From Rhizobiales bacterium NRL2 (GTDB lineage: Bacteria; Pseudomonadota; Alphaproteobacteria; Minwuiales; Minwuiaceae), in contig CP016093.1 of the NCBI GenBank assembly GCA_001664005.1, positions 3,959,031 to 4,023,030 of the forward strand: 64,000 nt of DNA. Reading direction: 5' to 3'. Every line of letters begins with the position of its first letter. The first letter of the stretch is position 1. Below, piece by piece: positions 8,065 to 17,934 of this stretch. Position numbers and translations under genes: made by a program. The notes under the pieces were generated by a model that was not told the DNA's origin, did no database searches, and saw only the letters and a program-made list of their open reading frames with translations.

Positions 8065-8925
8065 TCAGGCGGCGACCTCGGCCTCGCTCTCCGGGTCGCC
8101 GGCGATGCGGGAGTGATACATCACCCGGGGCTTCGTCATGTCCCAGGGGCACGCGCGGTGCATCAGGCAGCGGTTGTCCCACAGCACCACCTCGCCGGGC
8201 GTCCACTTGTGGTGATAGGTCCAGTCGCCCGAGCCGGCGTACTCGTTGAGACTGTCGACGAAGTCTTCCGACTCCTTCTCCGACATGCCGCTGACGCCGA
8301 AGGCGTGGCGGCCGACCAGCAGCGACTTCCGGCCGGTCTCCGGATGGACCTTGACCATCTGCCGGCGCACCGGCGGCCGCTCGTCCAGGCCGTAGCCGAT
8401 ATATTCGCTGTCCTTCTCCTTCCGGCGGAAGCCGGCCTTCATCTGGCTGTAGTGCAGCGAATGCAGCGCGGTCAGCCCCTCCAGCCTGCGCTTCATGTCG
8501 TCATCCAGCGCGTCCCAGGCCCGACGCATGTCCGCGAAGCCGGTCTCCCCGCCTTCCGACGGCACCACATGAGCGCTGAAGACGGCGCCCTTGGCCTGCA
8601 GCGGCATGTAGGTGCTGTCGTGATGCCAGCCCATGTTGCCCTTCAGGATCTTGACCAGATCGTCCTCGTCGCTGGTGCGGACGGTGCCGTCGTCGCGCAC
8701 ATTGCTGATGGCGAAGAGCTTGACCTCCAGCGGACCGAAGCGGCGCGCCACGTCGACCTGGGCCTCGGGTTCCATGTGCTGGTCCGGGAACAGGAGCAGG
8801 CCATGCTCCAGCCAGGTTTCGTAGAGCGCGTCGAAGGCCGCGTCGCTCATCTCGGTGAGCTTCAGGCCGGTGATCCGCGCGCCGAAACTGGCGTCCAGCG
8901 GCTCGACGTCGAAATGCTCGCTCAT
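8065..8925 (-). CDS. TauD/TfdA family Fe(II)/2-oxoglutarate dioxygenase
   Basis: A 286-residue jelly-roll dioxygenase. The iron ligands are visible as H101-x-D103 in WHHDSTY and H256 in LMHRACPWD, with the 2-oxoglutarate arginine in the KPRVMYHSR segment. Family members hydroxylate taurine, alkylsulfonates, 2,4-D or other small acids, usually releasing the leaving group. No sulfonate transporter or regulator is adjacent, so the substrate is open. Its stop codon abuts that of the convergent acyl-CoA dehydrogenase, leaving no intergenic space. Confidence 0.88.
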   Translation of the reverse strand: MSEHFDVEPLDASFGARITGLKLTEMSDAAFDALYETWLEHGLLLFPDQHMEPEAQVDVARRFGPLEVKLFAISNVRDDGTVRTSDEDDLVKILKGNMGWHHDSTYMPLQAKGAVFSAHVVPSEGGETGFADMRRAWDALDDDMKRRLEGLTALHSLHYSQMKAGFRRKEKDSEYIGYGLDERPPVRRQMVKVHPETGRKSLLVGRHAFGVSGMSEKESEDFVDSLNEYAGSGDWTYHHKWTPGEVVLWDNRCLMHRACPWDMTKPRVMYHSRIAGDPESEAEVAA

Positions 8926-8956
8926 CGCGATCCTCCCCGGGATGTTCCCGGCGAGT

Positions 8957-10393
8957 CTATGCGACCGTGGCGTGCGCGGGAAGGATTTGCCGCCCGGCGC
9001 CGGGCGCGGCAGCCATGCCGTTGACGTAGACCTGCGCGATGCCTTCCGCCGGCGCGGTCGGCTCCGCGAGGCTCGAGCCGTCGCGGATCCTGCCCGGGTC
9101 GAAGAGCACGAGATCGGCGAAGCAGCCTTCGCGCACGAAGCCCCGGTCCGGGATGCCGAAGGTCTCGGCCGGCAGGCCGGTCATGCGCCGTACCGCCTCC
9201 GCCAGCGACAGCACGCCCGCGTCGCGCGCATAGTGTCCGAGCACACGCGGGAACGTGCCCCAGAGCCTGGGATGCGGCCTGGCGTCGAAGGGCAGGCCGT
9301 CGGAGCCGATCATGGCGAGGTCATGGGCCAGCACCGTGCGGACGTCGGCCTCGGCCATGGTGTGATAAAGCGCGCCGGCCGGCATCAGCCGCTCGACAGT
9401 CTCTTCTTCCGTGCAACCGAGTTCCGCAGCGACCTCGGAGAGTTTCCGGCCGGCGGTTTCCGGCATCGGCTTCGAGCGCGTGATCGTCACCCGCTCGCCC
9501 CCGGCGGCACGGGCCCGCTCCGGCGTCAGCGCGGTCGAGGAAAAGTCATACGGGTAGAGGTCGAGGCCCACCGCCTGTTCGGCCCGCGCCGCGTCGATCC
9601 GGGCCAGTGAATGGCGCACGGCGCCGTGGTTCGCCCGGCCCACCGCCTTGTGATGGGAGAAGATCACCGGCGCGCCGCTGGCCCGCCCGATCTCCAGCGC
9701 CTCGTCGACCGCATCGAGCAGGCCTTCGGCCTCGTCGCGGAGATGGGTGACGTAGAAGCCCCCCTTCGGCATCCGCTTCGCCAGCGCGATCAGTTCGGAA
9801 GTCTCCGAGCGGCTGGCCATGGCGTAGGCGAGGCCCGACGACAGCCCGATCGCGCCGTCGACCAGGCTCTGCTCCAGCAGTTCGCCCATTCGCGCAATCT
9901 CGTCCTCTCTCGCCGGCCGGTTCACATCGTCCATGACGCTGAGCCGCAGGGTCGAATGACCGACCAGCGCCAGGGTGTTCACCGCCGGGCGGGCCGCCTT
10001 CACGGCCGCCAGATAGGCGCCGAACCGCTCGAAGCGGTGTTCGGGACGGAACATCAGGATCTCGAACTCGGCCGGCAATCTCGCCTCCGGCAGGAACGGC
10101 GCCGGGCTGTAGCCGCACAGCCCCGTGATCACCGTGGTCACGCCCTGGCTGGACTTCATCTCCATCGCCGGGTTCTCGATCAGCGCGATGTCGTCATGGG
10201 TGTGGACGTCGATGAAGCCCGGCGCCAGCGCCAGCCCGGCGGCGTCGATCACTTGCCGGGCTTCCGGCCGCACCGCGCCCTTCTCGACCGCGGCAATGCG
10301 GTCGCCCCGGACGCAGACCGTGCCGATGAAGGACACCGCGCCCGTGCCGTCGAAGATCTCGGCGCCTGAGAAGACGGTATCATAGGCGGTCAT
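8957..10393 (-). CDS. Amidohydrolase family protein (N-acyl-D-amino-acid deacylase type)
   Basis: A 478-residue metal-dependent hydrolase with ATG at 10393. The N-terminal beta-sandwich leads into the first metal motif FIDVHTHDD. Other metal-site candidates are the histidines in GHSTLR, THLRDE and SHHKAVG, and the GSDGLPFDARPHPRLWGTF segment typical of D-aminoacylase-like enzymes. The C-terminus closes the beta-sandwich (GCFADLVLFDP). Such enzymes cleave N-acyl or carbamoyl groups in the cytoplasm. It lies between the dioxygenase and the SDR gene on the same strand, with small gaps. The specific substrate is not deducible. Confidence 0.87.
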   Translation of the reverse strand: MTAYDTVFSGAEIFDGTGAVSFIGTVCVRGDRIAAVEKGAVRPEARQVIDAAGLALAPGFIDVHTHDDIALIENPAMEMKSSQGVTTVITGLCGYSPAPFLPEARLPAEFEILMFRPEHRFERFGAYLAAVKAARPAVNTLALVGHSTLRLSVMDDVNRPAREDEIARMGELLEQSLVDGAIGLSSGLAYAMASRSETSELIALAKRMPKGGFYVTHLRDEAEGLLDAVDEALEIGRASGAPVIFSHHKAVGRANHGAVRHSLARIDAARAEQAVGLDLYPYDFSSTALTPERARAAGGERVTITRSKPMPETAGRKLSEVAAELGCTEEETVERLMPAGALYHTMAEADVRTVLAHDLAMIGSDGLPFDARPHPRLWGTFPRVLGHYARDAGVLSLAEAVRRMTGLPAETFGIPDRGFVREGCFADLVLFDPGRIRDGSSLAEPTAPAEGIAQVYVNGMAAAPGAGRQILPAHATVA

Positions 10394-10415
10394 GGCGTCC
10401 TCCCGGCCGTTGGCG

Positions 10416-11183
10416 TCAATCGGCGGGCAGGCCGATGGCCGCCCGGCCCTCCCTGGAGCGCAGCGGAAAATCACGGCCGAGCCAGTCGTCGGAGGCCTCG
10501 GTGCAGAGCCAGGCGATGGCCTTCGCCACCCACTCGGCGGGAATGTGGACCGATGGGTCGAGCTGGCTGACGGGATTGATGCCCGAAGCCTTGATGGCGA
10601 CCTGCATGTCGGTGCGCACAGTGCCGGGGCTGATGCCAAGCACCCGGATGCCCTCCGCGCCATATTCCTTGTGCGCGCAGGCGGTAAGCGACAGTGCGGC
10701 GGCCTTGGAGGAACAATAGTGGCTCCAGCCCTCAAGGGCGCTGGTCGCCGCGCCGGAGCTGACGTTCACGACGGTTCCGCCACCCGACCCGAGCATCACC
10801 GGCAGGGCGGCGCGCAGGCCGAAATAGACGCCCTTGTAATTGACGTCCGCCACCTTGGTCCATTCGTCCGGATCGCTGTCGGCAAGGCGTGCGATCGGCT
10901 CGATCAGCCCGGCATTGTTGACCAGCACGTCCAGACCGCCATGGGCGTCGACGGCCCTTCCAACAGCGGCTTCGACGTCGCGGTAGTCGGCGACGTCAGC
11001 CTCCACTGCGATGGCCTTGCCGCCCGCTTCCACGATCTCGTCGGCGATCTCCTGGATCGTGCGGCGGCTGCGGGCGAGCAGCGTCACCTTGGCGCCCAGC
11101 TCGCCGAAATGGCGCGCCGCCGCCGCGCCGATGCCGCGGCTGGCGCCAGTGATCAGACAGCTCTTGCCGGACAGTTCGCTCAT
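10416..11183 (-). CDS. SDR family NAD(P)-dependent oxidoreductase
   Basis: A classical short-chain dehydrogenase of 255 residues with ATG at 11183. It shows the nucleotide motif TGASRGIG near residues 13-20, NNAG, and the catalytic serine and Y-x3-K pair in VNVSSGA and HYCSSK. The segment AHKEYGAEGIRVLGISPGTVRTDM is the usual post-active-site region. The longer reading to 11276 has no supporting start signal. The gene is upstream of and co-directional with the amidohydrolase (22 bp gap), so the two could share a transcript. Substrate unknown. Confidence 0.88.
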   Translation of the reverse strand: MSELSGKSCLITGASRGIGAAAARHFGELGAKVTLLARSRRTIQEIADEIVEAGGKAIAVEADVADYRDVEAAVGRAVDAHGGLDVLVNNAGLIEPIARLADSDPDEWTKVADVNYKGVYFGLRAALPVMLGSGGGTVVNVSSGAATSALEGWSHYCSSKAAALSLTACAHKEYGAEGIRVLGISPGTVRTDMQVAIKASGINPVSQLDPSVHIPAEWVAKAIAWLCTEASDDWLGRDFPLRSREGRAAIGLPAD

Positions 11184-11340
11184 CGCTCTCGCCCCCCAGA
11201 TTGTTCGACGCCGCCTTGATAGCGCGGATGGCGGCAGGCGGAAAGCCGACCCGCCGCGGCACTGATCTGCGCCCATTGAATCCGCGGCGCAGGCCTCGAC
11301 ATCGGGACCATATCGTCGTCCGAAGAATGGAGATCGAACA

Positions 11341-11991
11341 ATGAGCGCGAAACGCGACTCGCTGGTCGACGCCCTGATGGAGGGCCACGGCCGGACCTAT
11401 TCCGGCGAGCTCGGTATCGACCTTTCGAAAAACACGCCCTCGCCGCTGTTCCGCTGGCTCTGCGCTTCGATCCTGATGAGCGCCCGCATCTCCGCCGACA
11501 AGGCCGTGAGCGCGGCGCGGGGGCTGGCCGACGCCGGCTGGACCACCGTGCCGAAACTGGCCGACAGCACCTGGCGCGAGCGTGTCGACGTGCTCAACCG
11601 CTCCGGCTACGCCCGTTTCGACGAGAGCACGGCGAGCATGCTGGGCGACATGGTCGAGCACCTGATGGACGAGTATGACGGCGACCTGCGCAGCCTGCGC
11701 CGCCGCGCCGACAGGGACCCGGCGGAGATGCGCAAACGCCTGAAGGCGTTCAAGGGACTGGGCGACGTCGGTGTCGACATATTCTTCCGCGAGGCGCAGA
11801 TCGCCTGGGGCGAACTGTACCCCTTCGCCGACCGCAAGGCGCGCAGCGCGGCGAAGGAACTGGGCCTGCCGGGCCGCAGCGACCGGCTTGCAAAGCTGGT
11901 GGAACGGGACCGTTTCCCGACACTGGTCGCCGCGCTGGTCCGCGCTGAGCTGGCGAAGGATCTGGACAAGATCGAGAAGCAGGCCGCCTGA
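11341..11991 (+). CDS. Helix-hairpin-helix (HhH-GPD-like) protein
   Basis: A 216-residue, mainly helical protein. A helix-hairpin-helix element reads FKGLGDVGVDIFFREAQ, followed by YPFADRKARSAAKELGL, where the aspartate sits at the position of the catalytic aspartate of endonuclease III-type glycosylases. The catalytic lysine of bifunctional glycosylases and the four C-terminal iron-sulfur cysteines are absent. It may therefore be a monofunctional or non-catalytic DNA-binding relative. It stands alone and is divergent from the SDR gene. Confidence 0.65.
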   Translation: MSAKRDSLVDALMEGHGRTYSGELGIDLSKNTPSPLFRWLCASILMSARISADKAVSAARGLADAGWTTVPKLADSTWRERVDVLNRSGYARFDESTASMLGDMVEHLMDEYDGDLRSLRRRADRDPAEMRKRLKAFKGLGDVGVDIFFREAQIAWGELYPFADRKARSAAKELGLPGRSDRLAKLVERDRFPTLVAALVRAELAKDLDKIEKQAA

Positions 11992-12082
11992 CACCCGACC
12001 GCGTTGATTGCGGCGCCCGCCGCCCTATCCTTCCGGTTCATTCCGGTTCGAACCGAGGGGGGAGACTGTGGGAACAGCCTCG

Positions 12083-13084
12083 ATGACGGATCTGCCAGCG
12101 ACGATGCGAGTCGTCTCGGCGCGAATGGGCGGCGGTCCCGAGACCCTTGTCGCGGAGGACCGGCCGGTGCCTGTGCCGGGGCCGCGCGAGGTGCTGGTCG
12201 AGGTCGCGGCCACCGGCATCAACCGCGGCGATATCCTGCAGCGGGCGCGGACCTACCCTGCGCCGCCGGGCACCGATTACGATGTGCTCGGCCTGGAAGT
12301 CTCCGGCCGTGTCGTGGCGGCGGGCGACCAGGTGACGCTCTGGAAGCCGGGTGACAGGGTCTGCTGCCTGATGAAGGACGGCGCCTATGCCAGTCACGCC
12401 CTGGCGGACGAGCGGCTGACCATGGCCGTGCCCGAGAATGTCGACCTCGCCGCAGCCGCCGCCCTGCCGGAAGCGCTTTTCACCGTCTGGACCAACGTCT
12501 TCGACCGCGGCGGGCTGAAACAAGGCACGCGCTTCCTCGTCCACGGCGCCAGCAGCGGCATCGGGGTGATTGCACTGCAGCTCGGCCGGGCCTTCGGCGC
12601 CGAGGTCATCGCCTCGACCGGCTCCGACGCCAAGGGCGAGATCTGCCGCGAGCTCGGCGCGCATCACGTCATCAACCACCGCGAATCCGATTTCGTCGAG
12701 GAAGCGAAACGGCTTACCGGCGGCGAGGGCGTCGACCTGATCCTCGACATGGTCGCCGGCTCCTACATGCAGCGGAACCTCGAGGCGCTGGCGTTGGAGG
12801 GCAAGGTCGTCATGATCGGCCTGCTGGAGAGCGACCGCGCCGATTTCGCCGTCGGCACCCTGCTGACCCGGCGGCTCACCATCACCGGCTCCACCCTCTG
12901 GGCGCGGACGATCGAGCAGAAGGCGGAGATCCGTCAGGCGCTGGACGAGAAGGTCCGGCCGCTGCTGGAGAGCGGCGCGGTCCGTCCGGTGGTCGATCGG
13001 GTCTTCCCGCTGGAGCGCGCGGGCGAGGCCCACGACTTCATGGAAACCAACAGCCACGTGGGCAAGATCCTGCTCCGCCCCTGA
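12083..13084 (+). CDS. NAD(P)H-dependent quinone oxidoreductase (zinc-free MDR, PIG3 type)
   Basis: A 333-residue medium-chain reductase. It contains the GroES-like N-domain (LVEVAATGINRGDILQR) and the Rossmann loop HGASSGIGVIALQ, and no structural or catalytic zinc cysteines. It matches the p53-inducible gene 3 / quinone oxidoreductase group, which reduces quinones or enones with NADPH. The ATG at 12083 gives the usual family N-terminus MTDLPATM. An in-frame GTG at 12068 has a stronger purine-rich site just upstream and would add five residues, so the start is not settled. The gene converges on the HlyD gene with a 12-bp gap. Confidence 0.87.
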   Translation: MTDLPATMRVVSARMGGGPETLVAEDRPVPVPGPREVLVEVAATGINRGDILQRARTYPAPPGTDYDVLGLEVSGRVVAAGDQVTLWKPGDRVCCLMKDGAYASHALADERLTMAVPENVDLAAAAALPEALFTVWTNVFDRGGLKQGTRFLVHGASSGIGVIALQLGRAFGAEVIASTGSDAKGEICRELGAHHVINHRESDFVEEAKRLTGGEGVDLILDMVAGSYMQRNLEALALEGKVVMIGLLESDRADFAVGTLLTRRLTITGSTLWARTIEQKAEIRQALDEKVRPLLESGAVRPVVDRVFPLERAGEAHDFMETNSHVGKILLRP

Positions 13085-13096
13085 CGGGCCGCCGCC

Positions 13097-14296
13097 TCAA
13101 CGCGGCTCGATGCGGACGCCGTCCCGCACGCGGTCGCTGGGATAGAGCACGACGCTCTCGCCAGCGTCGAGACCGCCGCGGATTTCGGCGAACAGGCTGT
13201 TGCGCGCGCCAGTCTCGACAAAGCGCAGTTCCGCTCGCCCGTCACCTTCCACGAAAACAGCCCAGTCGCCGCCTTCGCGGAACAGCGCGCCGAGCGGCGC
13301 CTTGAGGACTTCGTCCTGGAACAGAACCACGCCGACGTCGACGCGGAAGCCGTGTCCCAACCGCCGCCAGTCCTCGGGCGGATTGGTGATGTCGAGCACC
13401 ACCTCCACCCGCTGTTCCTCGATGCCCAGGGCCGAGATTCGCGTCTCGGCCAGGGGGTCGATCCGGCGCACGACCGCCGCGAGGTCCGGGCCGCCCCAAC
13501 CGCTCAGGATAGCGGGCTGGCCGGGCTCGATGCGGACGGCGTCTTCCGACAGCAGGTCGACCGCCACTTCGAGATCCGCGGGATCGCCGATTTCGATCAG
13601 TTCGGCGCCCGCCTCGACAACGCCCTCGCTGCGGCGGATAACCCGCAGCACGACGCCGCTGACCGGCGCGGTGACCGGCAGGCATTCGCAACGCTGGCCG
13701 CGTTCCTCGATCTCCGGCCGGGTGAGCAGACGCGACCGGGCCTGCTTCAACTCGTGTTCCCGAACATTGAGCGCGGCGCGCGCGGTCTGCAGCGCCGCCT
13801 CTGCCACGCGGTAGGTGCGTTCCGCCTCGTCCAGAGCCCGTTCCGAAATGGTCTGCTGGCGGATGAGCCGCTGCGCCCGCTCCAACTCCCCTTCGGCGAA
13901 GGCGAGATCGGCTTCGGCCCGCGCCACCTCTGCGGCGGCAAGTTCGCGGGCGGCGCGGGCGGCCTCCACGGCGGCCTCCTGCTCCGCCCCGGTGCGGACG
14001 TCGAGGAAGGCCGGCGAGGCCGGCTCGATCCGCGCAAGTTCCGTGGCGTCCGCCTTCACCGGATCGCCGGCCTCCGCCTCGACGCGCAGGAGATGCCCGC
14101 GGAGCGGGGCGTAGACCGTATAGACGTCGCGCACGCGGGTCTCGCCCTCCTCGTCGATGGTCACGCGCAACGTGCCACGCTCGACCGTGGCCAGGTCGAC
14201 GGGCACCGGCTGTGGCCGGAGAGCCCAGGCGATGCCGGCGGCCAGCAGCAGAAGCAGAACGGCCCAGATTGCGATGCGTCTTGTCCTGGCGCCCAT
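13097..14296 (-). CDS. HlyD/MacA-type periplasmic adaptor of ABC exporter
   Basis: A 399-residue membrane fusion protein. It has a short cytoplasmic tail and an N-terminal membrane anchor (IAIWAVLLLLLAAGIAWAL), a lipoyl half-motif (VYAPLRGHLLRVEAEAGDPV), a long alanine-rich coiled-coil hairpin around residues 100-195, and the second lipoyl half (PVTAPVSGVVLRVIRRSEGV). Beta-barrel and membrane-proximal domains follow. It is the last gene of a three-gene minus-strand operon and starts 4 bp beyond the permease stop. It would link the inner-membrane ABC exporter to an outer-membrane channel, which is not encoded here. Confidence 0.88.
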   Translation of the reverse strand: MGARTRRIAIWAVLLLLLAAGIAWALRPQPVPVDLATVERGTLRVTIDEEGETRVRDVYTVYAPLRGHLLRVEAEAGDPVKADATELARIEPASPAFLDVRTGAEQEAAVEAARAARELAAAEVARAEADLAFAEGELERAQRLIRQQTISERALDEAERTYRVAEAALQTARAALNVREHELKQARSRLLTRPEIEERGQRCECLPVTAPVSGVVLRVIRRSEGVVEAGAELIEIGDPADLEVAVDLLSEDAVRIEPGQPAILSGWGGPDLAAVVRRIDPLAETRISALGIEEQRVEVVLDITNPPEDWRRLGHGFRVDVGVVLFQDEVLKAPLGALFREGGDWAVFVEGDGRAELRFVETGARNSLFAEIRGGLDAGESVVLYPSDRVRDGVRIEPR

Positions 14297-14300
14297 ATGG

Positions 14301-16673
14301 CTACTCCCGTGTTTTCAGAACGGCGATCAGATCGAGATGATCCAGGCGCCGCCGGACGATAGCCGCAGCGGCGGCCGTGGCGGCCAGGGCAATGAGCACC
14401 GCCTTGCCATATGTCGCGTCGGCAATGATCAGCGGCACCCGGAACAGCTCCGTCTCGAAGGCCCCGGCAATGTACCAGGCGAGCCCGAAGCCGACGGCGC
14501 AGCCGAACGGCAGCGCAAGCCAGGTCAGCAGGCCGATCTCGCCCAGCAGGATGTAGGAGATCTCCCACCGCCCGAAGCCCAGCACACGCAGCGTCGCCAG
14601 TTCGCGCGCCCGCTCCGAAAGGGCGATCCGGGCCGAGTTGTAGGTAACGCCGACCGCAAGCACGGCGGCGAACGCGACGAAGAAGCCCACGAAGATGTAC
14701 ATGGTCTCACCGATGGTCTCGTAGACCTGATCGATCGCCGCCCTGCGGAACAGGACACCCGCCACTCCCGGCAGCTCCTTGACCTCGGCCAGGAATTCGT
14801 CGCGGCGGCCGCTGTCGAGCGTGACGTGCAGCCCGTCGATCACGCGTCCATCGCCCATGACGCGATTGAGCGCGCTCAGTTCCATGTGCACGGGCCGTCC
14901 GATATAGGTGTCGAAGATGCGCACGACCGGCAATTCGAGGACCGGCCGGCGGCCCTCCAGCACCTCGACGCGGACCACGTCGCCGACGCCCACCTCCAGA
15001 TGCTCTGCCACGATGCGGGACATCAGCAACCCGTCCTCCGGGACCGGCACGGGCCCCAGGTCGAAATCGTGCACCGGGCTCAGCATCGCCGCCGACGGCA
15101 CGCCGCCTATGCCCTCGCGGAGACTGAGATGGCCGTTGTGGAGGCGCGCCGCCACGTTGCGGAAGGGCTCGGTGGTCAGCACGCCGGGCAGGCCGGCGAA
15201 GCTGCGTTCCGCCGAGGCCGGCCGGATGTCGACGAAGCCGATCGTCGCGTCCTGGTGCTGGCCCTGCTCGAAGACGCTCTCGACCAGGTGGTCGACGGCG
15301 TCCAGCCATTGCAGGGCGAGGACCAGGACGGCTACCGACATGGCGACGCCTGCGCTGGCCAGGAAGGCGCGCAGCGGCCAGCGCAGGATGCGCCGCAGAA
15401 TCATCCGCGTCGGCTCGTCCAGCCCGTCCCTCAGAATGCTGCGCGACAGCCAGTTCCGCCGGTAGACCGGTGGCGACGGCGGCAGCATTGCCTCGGCCGG
15501 CGGCAGGCCGACGGCCTGCCGGACCGCTGCCAGACTTCCGGCGAGCGCCGCGGCGAGGCTGATCCCGCCGGCCAGGAGAAAGCTGGATGGGCCGGGGCGG
15601 TAGAGCAGGAAAGGGAAGTGAAAGAAGTCGGCATAGAGTCCGGTCTGGAAATGACCGAGCCATGCCCCCATCAGCGTCCCCAGTCCGACGCCGATTCCGC
15701 CGATCAGCAGCACCAGCTTGGCGTAGTGCCAGCCGATGGCGAGATCCGTGTAGCCAAAGGCCTTGAGCAGGCCGATCTCGTGGCGTTCGGTCTGGATGAG
15801 GCGGACCATCACCATGTTGGTCAGGAACACCGCCACAGCCAGAAAGATCGCCGGCAGCAGGGTCGACATGTTCTTCTGCTGATCGATCTCGTTCTGAAGG
15901 AACCAGTTCGAAAGCTGTTCGGCGCGGGCCACCGCGCCGGCGCCGCCATAGGTGTCGAGCAACGCGTCCAGTTGCGGAATGATCTCGTTGGGATCCGCGC
16001 CGCGCAGCAGTCCCAGCGTCACGCTGTTGAAGGCGCCATCCATGTCATAGGCGGCCGCCATGGCCGCGCGGCCCATCCACAGCACGCCGAAACGCTCGTC
16101 GTCGGGCATCAGCCCGCCCGGCGCGATGGCGTAGACGAACTCCGGACTGAGCGCGGTGCCCACGACCTGCAGGGTCCGCTTGCGCCCCTCCAGGATCGCC
16201 CCGAAGCTGTCACCGGGATCAAGGCCATGGGCTTCGGCAAACGGTTCGCTGACGACGACCTCGTCGGGACGATTCGGCTCGGCCAGACGGCCGGAGCGGA
16301 GCACGAGGACATTGAGGAGTTGTGGCCCGTGCTCGGGCAGCGAGAGGATCTGGCCGATCACGGGCTCGCGGAAGCCCGAGATGTCCAGCATCGCGACCTC
16401 GACGATCCGGGTCTGGGCCATGCGGACACCGGGGATCGCGGCGATCTCGGCAGCCAGCCGTTCCGGTGCGCGGCGGGCCCCTGCGAACACGTCGGCGAAA
16501 CGCGTCCGCTCGTAGTAGGCGTCGCGGGTCTCCTCCAGCGCCTCGATCGTCGTCAGCGCCATGATCAGCAGCGCGGTGCCGGAGGCGATGACCATGGCGA
16601 CGGCCAGCACCTGGGCCTTCATTCGCCAGATTTCCCGGATCAGTTTCCGGTCCAGGCTGGAAAACGCCCTCAC
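14301..16673 (-). CDS. ABC exporter permease with two FtsX-like domains
   Basis: A 790-residue membrane protein made of two tandem FtsX/MacB-type permease units. Each has large periplasmic loops and paired hydrophobic segments: one near the N-terminus, a group around residues 270-390, a second start near 430, and a last group around 660-780. It begins with GTG at 16673, which overlaps the ATPase stop (GTGA). Such double-FtsX permeases work with LolD/MacB-like ATPases and HlyD adaptors to export lipids, peptides or drugs. The cargo is not evident from sequence. Confidence 0.88.
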   Translation of the reverse strand: MRAFSSLDRKLIREIWRMKAQVLAVAMVIASGTALLIMALTTIEALEETRDAYYERTRFADVFAGARRAPERLAAEIAAIPGVRMAQTRIVEVAMLDISGFREPVIGQILSLPEHGPQLLNVLVLRSGRLAEPNRPDEVVVSEPFAEAHGLDPGDSFGAILEGRKRTLQVVGTALSPEFVYAIAPGGLMPDDERFGVLWMGRAAMAAAYDMDGAFNSVTLGLLRGADPNEIIPQLDALLDTYGGAGAVARAEQLSNWFLQNEIDQQKNMSTLLPAIFLAVAVFLTNMVMVRLIQTERHEIGLLKAFGYTDLAIGWHYAKLVLLIGGIGVGLGTLMGAWLGHFQTGLYADFFHFPFLLYRPGPSSFLLAGGISLAAALAGSLAAVRQAVGLPPAEAMLPPSPPVYRRNWLSRSILRDGLDEPTRMILRRILRWPLRAFLASAGVAMSVAVLVLALQWLDAVDHLVESVFEQGQHQDATIGFVDIRPASAERSFAGLPGVLTTEPFRNVAARLHNGHLSLREGIGGVPSAAMLSPVHDFDLGPVPVPEDGLLMSRIVAEHLEVGVGDVVRVEVLEGRRPVLELPVVRIFDTYIGRPVHMELSALNRVMGDGRVIDGLHVTLDSGRRDEFLAEVKELPGVAGVLFRRAAIDQVYETIGETMYIFVGFFVAFAAVLAVGVTYNSARIALSERARELATLRVLGFGRWEISYILLGEIGLLTWLALPFGCAVGFGLAWYIAGAFETELFRVPLIIADATYGKAVLIALAATAAAAAIVRRRLDHLDLIAVLKTRE

Positions 16674-17413
16674 CAGGCCAGTTCCTTCGGCGAGCGGCGG
16701 CGGGCGTTCGCGGCGATCTCCGCAATCTGGCCGTCGGCGAAGCGCAGCATCCGGTCGGCCACGTCGGCGATCACAGCGTTGTGAGTGATCAGCGCCGTGG
16801 TCGTCCCCAGTTCCTCGTTGACCCTGAGAAGAGCCTCCAGCACCAGGATCCCGGTCGCGCTGTCGAGCGCGCCCGTGGGCTCATCGCAGAGAAGCAGATC
16901 GGGACGCTTGGCGATGGCCCGTGCAATGGCGACACGCTGCTGTTCGCCGCCCGAGAGCTGGGACGGAAAATGGTCGAGCCGCGCCCCCAGACCAACCAGC
17001 TCGAGCGCCTCGGCCGGACGCATCGGAGCGGGCGCGATCTCCGTCACCAGGGCGACGTTCTCCCGCGCCGTCAGACTGGGAATCAGGTTGTAGAACTGGA
17101 AAACGAAGCCGACATGGTCGCGGCGATAGCGGTTCAGCGCGCGGTCGTCGGCGCCGGTCAGTTCGTGATCCTGGAAACGGACCGTCCCCGCGGTCGGCGC
17201 ATCGAGCCCGCCCAGGATGTTGAGCAGGGTCGACTTGCCGCTGCCCGACGGCCCCAGCAGCACCACCAGTTCACCTTCGTAGAGATCCAGGTCGATCCCC
17301 CGCAGAGCATGCACCTCGACCGCACCCATACGGTACACCTTGGTCAGGCCGCGGGCGGAAAGGGCGACCCGCCGGTCGCCTTCCGGACCGGAAGCCGCTT
17401 CAGTCTCCGACAT
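16670..17413 (-). CDS. ABC transporter ATP-binding protein (LolD/MacB type)
   Basis: A 247-residue ATPase with Walker [11 protein letters not shown]-loop ([13 protein letters not shown]), signature [14 protein letters not shown], Walker [13 protein letters not shown] and the switch histidine ITHN. The FQFYNL Q-loop and the CDEPTGALD box are typical of the lipoprotein/macrolide exporter branch. It is the first gene of the exporter operon and overlaps the permease start by four bases. It energises the permease encoded at 14301-16673. Confidence 0.93.
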   Translation of the reverse strand: MSETEAASGPEGDRRVALSARGLTKVYRMGAVEVHALRGIDLDLYEGELVVLLGPSGSGKSTLLNILGGLDAPTAGTVRFQDHELTGADDRALNRYRRDHVGFVFQFYNLIPSLTARENVALVTEIAPAPMRPAEALELVGLGARLDHFPSQLSGGEQQRVAIARAIAKRPDLLLCDEPTGALDSATGILVLEALLRVNEELGTTTALITHNAVIADVADRMLRFADGQIAEIAANARRRSPKELAW

Positions 17414-17445
17414 CGGTTCTTCCCCCTCGCCGCGGCCGGCACGGC

Positions 17446-17883
17446 TCAGAGACGGCCCAGTTCATATTCCTCGCAGGAGTGGCCGAACCGTGCGAGTCCC
17501 TCCTCCAGGTAATCCGAGAGCAGCGGTTCGCCCAGCAGGTAGTCCGCGGTGCGGTCGTTGTGGGCGCGCTTCGCTTCATGCCGCAGGTCCGACCAGTCGG
17601 CCAGCCCGCCGTCACCGCGGCCCAGCCAGTAGAGCGCCACCAGGGCGTTCTGCTCGTCCTCGTTGAGGTCGTTGACGATCTCGACGATCTCCTGGACCAC
17701 CGGGTCGTCCTTGTGGTCCTCCAGCACGCCGTACATCCTGTCATCGGCCGGGTTGGAGCCCGGATCGGGTTCCGTCTCGACGTCCTTCACATCGAACTCG
17801 CGCACCTTGATGATCAGGTAGCAGACCTTCTCGGGCGACAGGCCCAGAGGCGGCGGGGTCTCATCGGATGTCGAGGCTCTCAT
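17446..17883 (-). CDS. DUF3775 domain protein
   Basis: A 145-residue acidic cytoplasmic protein. The region from [20 protein letters not shown] to the C-terminus matches the DUF3775 pattern: an acidic central stretch, then [20 protein letters not shown], then [18 protein letters not shown]. Function is unknown. It lies 32 bp upstream of the exporter ATPase on the same strand, and so could be in the same transcript. On its other side is the low-oxygen/stress gene group. Confidence 0.7.
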   Translation of the reverse strand: MRASTSDETPPPLGLSPEKVCYLIIKVREFDVKDVETEPDPGSNPADDRMYGVLEDHKDDPVVQEIVEIVNDLNEDEQNALVALYWLGRGDGGLADWSDLRHEAKRAHNDRTADYLLGEPLLSDYLEEGLARFGHSCEEYELGRL

Positions 17884-17934
17884 CGGACTGTCTCCACTGT
17901 TGCGTCGGTCGCGGGACCGCTGGGGCGAGACCGC

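Noticed and set aside
14157-16784. Plus-strand open frame of 875 codons opposite the ABC permease
   Set aside because: Shadow frame of the FtsX-type permease; low-complexity Arg/His/Gln composition and no recognisable motif.
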